A stretch of 5,692 bases of DNA, taken from assembly GCA_020861205.1 (NCBI GenBank), contig JAJBSY010000066.1, positions 1 through 5,692 on the forward strand, read 5' to 3'. Made by a program: the position numbers and the translations under genes. Shown one piece after another: positions 1 to 3,174 of the stretch (position 1 is its first letter; every line of letters begins with the position of its first letter). The notes beneath the pieces are model-generated. The model did no database searches, was not told the DNA's origin, and saw nothing but the letters and a program-made list of their open reading frames with translations. This stretch comes from Deltaproteobacteria bacterium. GTDB taxonomy: Bacteria > Desulfobacterota > Desulfovibrionia > Desulfovibrionales > Desulfovibrionaceae.

Positions 1-270
1 CTCATGGTCGGGCGTGTTCAGCCAGTCCAGGAGTTCCGGCGGCAATTCGTCCGATTCAAACGCCATCTCCTTGAAAAATTCAAGGAACACGCGATCGAAT
101 TTATCATAATCGACTTCGCTTTTTACCAGCACGGAACGGGCAAGGTAGTAAAACTGCGTGAACCCGGCATTGGAAAGCCCCTTGTCCATGGCTTCGACCA
201 GCGTCAGCCATTCGCTGAGAGAGACATCCAACCCCCTGGCGCGGAGCAGATAAAAGAAAGACCCGAACAT
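1..270 (-). CDS. CoxE-like VWA-domain protein, N-terminal part (partial, runs off left edge)
   Basis: This is an open frame of 90 codons from ATG (270-268) to the window edge, with no stop. The visible protein begins MFGSFFYLLRARGLDVSLSE and continues with an EWLTLVEAM segment, then FYYLARSVLVKSE and YDKFDRVFLEFF. From memory, this is the N-terminal pattern of the CoxE-like proteins with a von Willebrand factor A domain, which travel with MoxR ATPases. The metal-binding VWA part (MIDAS motif) would lie beyond the window, so the domain itself is not seen. The start codon follows the ATPase stop after a single base (TAA-C-ATG). No strong ribosome-binding site precedes it, so translation is probably coupled to the ATPase gene. 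In this family the ATPase and VWA protein are thought to act together as a chaperone-like pair that matures or inserts a cofactor into a target enzyme. The target here is unknown. Confidence 0.8.
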   Translation of the reverse strand, partial: MFGSFFYLLRARGLDVSLSEWLTLVEAMDKGLSNAGFTQFYYLARSVLVKSEVDYDKFDRVFLEFFKEMAFESDELPPELLDWLNTPDHE

Positions 271-271
271 G

Positions 272-1120
272 TTACCGCGAATGCGCCTGGACGACGGCCA
301 GGTCTTCATTCTTCTTCAGCAACACGCCGACAAAAGGCAGGTCCTTAGCTATCTTCGATATGTCGATACCGCTCAGGGTAAGCGCCTGCACCCAATCCAG
401 GAGTTCCGAGGTGCTGGGTTTTTTCTGAATGGCATACATGTCCCGCAACTGGTAAAAAGCGTCGATGGCTTGAGAGAGCAAGTGATCTTCCACCTCGGGA
501 AAATGCACCCGCACGATCTCTTCCATCAGAGCCTGATCCGGAAATTCTATGTAATGGAAAATGCAACGCCGCAAGAACGCATCCGGCAGCTCTTTTTCGG
601 CGTTGGACGTGATGATGACCACCGGCCGGTTCTTCGCCTTCACCGTTTCCTTGGTTTCCGGGATATAAAACTCCATCTGATCCAATTCCCACAACAGGTC
701 GTTGGGAAATTCCAGGTCAGCCTTGTCTATCTCGTCGATCAGCAAAATAACCTGCTCGTCCCTGCTGAAGGCTTCCCCGAGCTTGCCGAGCTTGATATAT
801 TTCGCGATATCGTCCACCCCGTGGCTGCCGAACTGGCTGTCATACAGCCGCTGCACGGCATCGTAGACATACAGCCCGTCCTGGGCTTTTGTCGTGGACT
901 TTATGCTCCAGATGAGCAACTCCCTGCCGAGCGCCGTCGCTATCGACTGGGCCAGCATGGTTTTCCCGGTGCCTGGTTCGCCCTTTATCAGAAGAGGTTT
1001 TTGCAGGGCCATGGCGATATTGACCGAATTGACGAGTTCAGGCGAAGCCACATAATCCGCGCTGCCGCGAAATACCGTTTTTTTACCGGTGTCCGTTTTT
1101 GTGCTCACAGTGGTATCCAT
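272..1120 (-). CDS. MoxR-family AAA+ ATPase (AAA_5 type)
   Basis: The protein has 282 residues counted from ATG 1120-1118. Walker A is GEPGTGKT at residues 47-54, Walker B is VILLIDEID at 124-132, sensor 1 is TSN at 171-173, and a candidate arginine finger lies in LRRC at 183-186. A helical lid region follows. This is a complete, soluble, single-domain AAA+ ATPase of the MoxR group, similar in style to the CoxD-like partners of CoxE proteins. Family members use ATP hydrolysis to remodel or activate a partner enzyme together with a VWA protein, and that gene follows one base downstream. The frame could be extended to a TTG at 1174. That TTG is part of a TTGACA -35 box and the extension overlaps a promoter, so the ATG at 1120 is preferred. 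It leaves a conserved-looking start just ahead of the FRGSADYVAS segment. The weak point of this start is that no clear Shine-Dalgarno sequence precedes it. The target enzyme cannot be inferred from the window. Confidence 0.9.
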   Translation of the reverse strand: MDTTVSTKTDTGKKTVFRGSADYVASPELVNSVNIAMALQKPLLIKGEPGTGKTMLAQSIATALGRELLIWSIKSTTKAQDGLYVYDAVQRLYDSQFGSHGVDDIAKYIKLGKLGEAFSRDEQVILLIDEIDKADLEFPNDLLWELDQMEFYIPETKETVKAKNRPVVIITSNAEKELPDAFLRRCIFHYIEFPDQALMEEIVRVHFPEVEDHLLSQAIDAFYQLRDMYAIQKKPSTSELLDWVQALTLSGIDISKIAKDLPFVGVLLKKNEDLAVVQAHSR

Positions 1121-1144
1121 GGAGTTGATGTTGCAGAATGGCCC

Positions 1145-1174
1145 GTCATAGAAAGTTTTCCACACACTTGTCAA
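1145..1174 (-). promoter_or_regulatory. Sigma70-type promoter for the MoxR/CoxE operon
   Basis: On the minus strand, a perfect TTGACA (-35, 1174-1169) is followed by an 18-base spacer and TATGAC (-10, 1150-1145, 4 of 6 matches to consensus). Transcription would start near 1138, leaving a leader of about 18 bases before the ATG at 1120. This arrangement argues that the upstream in-frame TTG is promoter sequence and not coding. The call is by eye from consensus only. Confidence 0.6.
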
Positions 1175-1226
1175 TGCCGGGCAGGAATCAGCAGGGCCTT
1201 ACTTTGCTTGATGCGTCGGGAGGCTT

Positions 1227-1247
1227 GTGTACGCGAAGCTCGTATAT
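1227..1247. repeat. Imperfect inverted repeat in the divergent control region
   Basis: GTGTACG (1227-1233) and CGTATAT (1241-1247) flank a 7-base centre. Five of seven positions are symmetric, and the other two would be G-U pairs in RNA. The repeat lies between the two divergent promoters, so it could be an operator. No known regulator consensus is recognised and chance occurrence is possible. Confidence 0.25.
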
Positions 1248-1290
1248 GTCTTGATACTCTTCGTTCCGCGCGGAATTCGCCTACCTGTCT

Positions 1291-1337
1291 GACGAATTGC
1301 GGCACCATCCGGAAATCACCGGGGAACGACGAATTGC
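1291..1337. repeat. Perfect 10-bp direct repeat GACGAATTGC, two copies, upstream of the rightward promoter
   Basis: GACGAATTGC occurs at 1291-1300 and again at 1328-1337, 37 bp start to start, which is roughly three and a half helical turns. The second copy ends one base before the TTGACA -35 box at 1339. This is a usual position for an activator site. A related core, GAATTCGC, lies at 1273-1280. The regulator is unknown. Confidence 0.35.
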
Positions 1338-1338
1338 A

Positions 1339-1367
1339 TTGACAGCCGCGTGGCTATCCGGTACACA
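1339..1367 (+). promoter_or_regulatory. Candidate promoter for the leader peptide and symporter transcript
   Basis: A perfect TTGACA (1339-1344) is followed by a 17-base spacer and a weak -10, TACACA (1362-1367, three matches). The start would be near 1374, about 17 bases ahead of the leader-peptide ATG, leaving just enough room for its Shine-Dalgarno sequence. The good -35 with a weak -10 would suit an activator-assisted promoter. The assignment rests on consensus and geometry only. Confidence 0.45.
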
Positions 1368-1390
1368 GGGAAAAAACGTAAGGAAGCCCA

Positions 1391-1468
1391 ATGTACCAGG
1401 CATTCGCATACACCTATTATTATTACCCGGACCATATAGCGCACCCGGGCCTTTTGCGTCGCGCCTGA
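1391..1468 (+). CDS. Tyrosine-rich leader peptide (25 aa), attenuator control ORF
   Basis: This short ORF starts at ATG 1391 and ends at TGA 1466-1468. Its first 13 residues are MYQAFAYTYYYYP. In total it has six tyrosines (positions 2, 7, 9-12) and one phenylalanine in 25 codons. A Shine-Dalgarno AGGA lies at 1381-1384, six bases before the ATG. An in-frame TAA at 1379-1381 rules out a longer reading. The four consecutive Tyr codons occupy 1415-1426. A strong terminator follows 22 bases after the stop. A run of regulatory-amino-acid codons just ahead of a terminator is the hallmark of ribosome-mediated attenuation, as in the pheA, trp and his leaders. The peptide itself probably has no function beyond ribosome stalling when charged tRNA-Tyr is scarce. 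It is easily missed by gene callers because of its length. Confidence 0.75.
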   Translation: MYQAFAYTYYYYPDHIAHPGLLRRA

Positions 1469-1490
1469 TCAAACGAACATACGTATATCA

Positions 1491-1523
1491 GACCGCCGTC
1501 CCCCGGGCCGGCGGTCTTTTTTT
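1491..1523 (+). terminator. Intrinsic terminator upstream of the symporter operon (attenuator terminator)
   Basis: A perfect 8-bp G-C-rich stem, GACCGCCG (1491-1498) with CGGCGGTC (1509-1516), closes a 10-base loop and is followed directly by seven T residues (1517-1523). It sits 21 bases before the ATG of the small membrane peptide. No full-length rightward gene lies upstream of it, so its natural role is to control entry into the downstream genes and not to end a previous one. Confidence 0.9.
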
Positions 1524-1544
1524 GTCCCTCACAAGGAGTCTCAC

Positions 1545-1667
1545 ATGGTTTTGCACACGCTCTCGCTTTTTGACGGAATCACCCTCACGGGCCTCTGCTC
1601 TTTGGGGGCTGCCCTGCTCTTCTCCTTCACCCGCCTGCTCATGGGGCTGGCAAAGAACAAGGCGTAA
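1545..1667 (+). CDS. Symporter small accessory protein (40 aa, one membrane helix)
   Basis: The ATG at 1545 is preceded by a strong Shine-Dalgarno AAGGAG (1533-1538, six-base spacing). The 40-residue product begins MVLHTLSLFDGITLTGL and has one hydrophobic helix at about residues 11-28 (GITLTGL through ALLFSF). It ends with a basic tail, AKNKA. Its stop (1665-1667) lies two bases before the symporter ATG, which implies an operon and translational coupling. Short single-helix proteins directly ahead of sodium:solute symporters are, as I recall, annotated as symporter small accessory proteins. The role is not established; they may help assemble or stabilise the transporter in the membrane. The very strong ribosome-binding site and tight spacing support a real gene. 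The family assignment comes from context and size more than from sequence motifs. Confidence 0.8.
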   Translation: MVLHTLSLFDGITLTGLCSLGAALLFSFTRLLMGLAKNKA

Positions 1668-1669
1668 TC

Positions 1670-3121
1670 ATGGTCGCAACACTCGGTAACGCGCTTATCT
1701 GGATCGTCTACATCGGCGTTTTTATTTTCCTGGCCCGCAAGGGGCGCGGACACGATGCCGCCCTCTCGGGACGCGTGGGGTTTTCCGTTCAGGCGTTCGC
1801 GTACGTCGCCACGTATATTTCGGCCGTGGCCCTGGTCGGGTTCGGCGGCCTCGCCCACGCTTACGGGATGCAGATGCTCCTGGTAGCAGCCGGTAACGTC
1901 TGGCTGGGGACCTGGGTTGTTTACCGGTTTCTGGCATGGCCCACCCGGGTATGGCAACAGCACCTCGGCGTCCGCAGTCCCGCGACCCTTATCGGCACGG
2001 GCCATAATTCCCCTGCGCTCGCCAAGGCCCTGGCCTTGCTCTTCGCCCTGTTTCTCAGCGTCTACGCCTCCGCCGTTATCAAGGGTGCGGCCCTGCTTTT
2101 GGGACAAATAGTTCCCCTCCCGTTGTGGAGCCTCATCTGGGGCATCGCCGTCGTCGTCGGGTTTTGCGTCTGCGTCGGCGGGCTGCGCGGCGTTTTGTAC
2201 ACGGAAGCCATGCAGGGCGCCATCATGCTGGCGGGCATCCTGATGATCGTGGGCGCCGTGCTGGTCAAAACCGGCGGTCCGCTCCAGGGACTTTCCGACC
2301 TGGCCCTCCTGCCGCCAACCCGGCTGGCCACCAACGGATTCGTCTCACTGTCCGGGGGCGGCGCCGGGCTTTTCATCCTGTCCCTCGTCGTGGTCACTTC
2401 CGTGGCTGTCTGGGCGCAACCGCAAATGATACAGCGCCACTTCGCCCTGGCTTCCAGGACGCAGGCCAGGCGCGTCGCGCCTCTCGCCATGCTGATATTG
2501 ACGGTTCTCGTCGGCGGCACCTATTTCGCGGCCGCTCTGTCCCGCCTGATTCTGCCGGACGTCGCCAACCCCGACGCCGTCATGCCGCTCCTGGTTCGCC
2601 AAATTCTGCCCGGCGCGGGGCTGCACCTGTTCGTCCTCGCCATCGTCTCCGCCTCCCTTTCCACGACGACGGCTCTCTTCCATATAGCTTCCCTCGCGAT
2701 CGCCGAAGACGTTCCGGCCCGCAAAAGCACGCCGCGCACTTGGCGGCTGGGTGTGGCACTGTGTGTTCTCATCAGCGCGCTTTGCGCCCAGGCCGACGGT
2801 AGCCTTATCGCCATTCTGTGTACCACGAGCTGGAGCGTCGTCGGTTCGGCCGCCCTGGTGCCCTATATCGCGCTGGTGGTTTTCGGGAAACGCCATGCCC
2901 CCGCCGCCTGGAGCAGCGTTGTCGGCGGGCTGTCCACCTGCCTTTTCTGGTACCTGTGCGTCTATGGCCCCACGGCGGCGGTCACCCCTCTTCCCATGCT
3001 GGCGGAATCCGCCTTCGGCCAGATACCGCCCTTTTTCGTTGGCGTGCTCTTCGCCGTGGCCGGCTGGGGAGCCGGCATCGCGGTTTCATGGGTTCCGCTT
3101 CCAAGACGCTTGCCGCAATAA
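1670..3121 (+). CDS. Sodium:solute symporter (SSS family), candidate aromatic amino acid transporter
   Basis: This is a 483-residue integral inner-membrane protein with about 13 hydrophobic segments, the usual length and topology for the SSS family (LeuT fold). Family features are visible: a TYISAVALVGFGGLAHAYG segment in the first helices (49-66), the signature GGLRGVLYTEAMQG at 170-183, WAQPQMIQRHFA at 248-259, PDAVMPLL at 301-308, and SASLSTTT at 327-334. The last corresponds to the helix that supplies serine/threonine ligands for the second sodium site. The protein should couple sodium (or proton) entry to uptake of an organic solute. Residues alone do not reveal the substrate. The tyrosine-codon leader upstream suggests tyrosine, another aromatic compound or a precursor, but this is inference. 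Translation starts at ATG 1670, with a weak AAGG (1659-1662) inside the end of the preceding small gene, so coupling is likely. The gene is intact and ends six bases before a hairpin. Confidence 0.9.
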   Translation: MVATLGNALIWIVYIGVFIFLARKGRGHDAALSGRVGFSVQAFAYVATYISAVALVGFGGLAHAYGMQMLLVAAGNVWLGTWVVYRFLAWPTRVWQQHLGVRSPATLIGTGHNSPALAKALALLFALFLSVYASAVIKGAALLLGQIVPLPLWSLIWGIAVVVGFCVCVGGLRGVLYTEAMQGAIMLAGILMIVGAVLVKTGGPLQGLSDLALLPPTRLATNGFVSLSGGGAGLFILSLVVVTSVAVWAQPQMIQRHFALASRTQARRVAPLAMLILTVLVGGTYFAAALSRLILPDVANPDAVMPLLVRQILPGAGLHLFVLAIVSASLSTTTALFHIASLAIAEDVPARKSTPRTWRLGVALCVLISALCAQADGSLIAILCTTSWSVVGSAALVPYIALVVFGKRHAPAAWSSVVGGLSTCLFWYLCVYGPTAAVTPLPMLAESAFGQIPPFFVGVLFAVAGWGAGIAVSWVPLPRRLPQ

Positions 3122-3126
3122 CGCAA

Positions 3127-3154
3127 AAGGGCGCCCCCATCCGAGGGCGCCCTT
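3127..3154. terminator. Bidirectional terminator hairpin between convergent symporter and cheA genes
   Basis: A perfect 10-bp stem, AAGGGCGCCC (3127-3136) with GGGCGCCCTT (3145-3154), closes an 8-base loop. On the minus strand the stem runs into TTTTGCG, a short U tract that suits termination of cheA. On the plus strand the tail is CTT-rich with a poor U tract, so it is a less ideal terminator for the symporter. It begins six bases after the symporter stop codon. Confidence 0.75.
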
Positions 3155-3157
3155 CCC

Positions 3158-3173
3158 CTTCCCGAGCGGGAAG
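3158..3173. terminator. Second hairpin directly after the cheA stop
   Basis: CTTCCC (3158-3163) and GGGAAG (3168-3173) form a perfect 6-bp stem around a GAGC loop. It starts one base beyond the cheA stop codon (3175-3177), and the larger terminator follows four bases further along the minus strand. There is no U tract of its own, so it more likely assists the neighbouring terminator or protects the mRNA 3' end than terminates alone. Confidence 0.5.
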
Positions 3174-3174
3174 C

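Larger units (their letters stand above)
1391..1523 (+). promoter_or_regulatory. Putative tyrosine-responsive transcription attenuator
   Basis: Three mutually exclusive pairings can be drawn. Region 1 (CCCGG, 1426-1430, at the end of the Tyr run) can pair with region 2 (CCGGG, 1445-1449). Region 2 (CCCGGG, 1444-1449) can instead pair with the self-complementary CCCGGG in the terminator loop (1502-1507). The terminator stem pairs 1491-1498 with 1509-1516. A ribosome stalled on the Tyr codons would cover region 1 and free region 2 to compete with terminator folding. A ribosome that reaches the UGA at 1466-1468 would cover region 2 and let the terminator form. The antiterminator helix is only six G-C pairs and contacts mainly the terminator loop, so this part of the model is weaker than the leader ORF and terminator themselves. 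A small additional pairing, CTGAT (1465-1469) with ATCAG (1487-1491), may also take part. Confidence 0.6.

Noticed and set aside
1227..1247. TyrR-type operator at the inverted repeat
   Set aside because: The sequence does not match the TGTAAA-N6-TTTACA pattern closely enough, so only an unnamed inverted repeat is reported.
269..1342. Long plus-strand frame of 357 codons opposite the ATPase
   Set aside because: It is antisense to a gene with intact Walker A, Walker B and sensor motifs. Its translation shows no recognisable domain, and it runs through both promoter elements of the control region.
1281..1472. Minus-strand frame of 63 codons across the leader region
   Set aside because: It overlaps the rightward promoter and the tyrosine leader, and has no convincing ribosome-binding site or recognisable motif.
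1374..1523. T-box or other tRNA/ligand-binding riboswitch instead of a leader-peptide attenuator
   Set aside because: The leader is too short for a T-box, no T-box consensus or specifier-loop architecture is visible, and a translated Tyr-rich ORF explains the arrangement better.
1541..2107. Minus-strand frame of 188 codons opposite the small peptide and the symporter start
   Set aside because: It has no recognisable domain and a polar, low-information composition, and it lies opposite two genes with good starts and family features.
2125..2802. Plus-strand frame of 225 codons inside the symporter gene
   Set aside because: It is an out-of-frame, arginine-rich shadow of a well-supported membrane protein, typical of GC-rich coding DNA.
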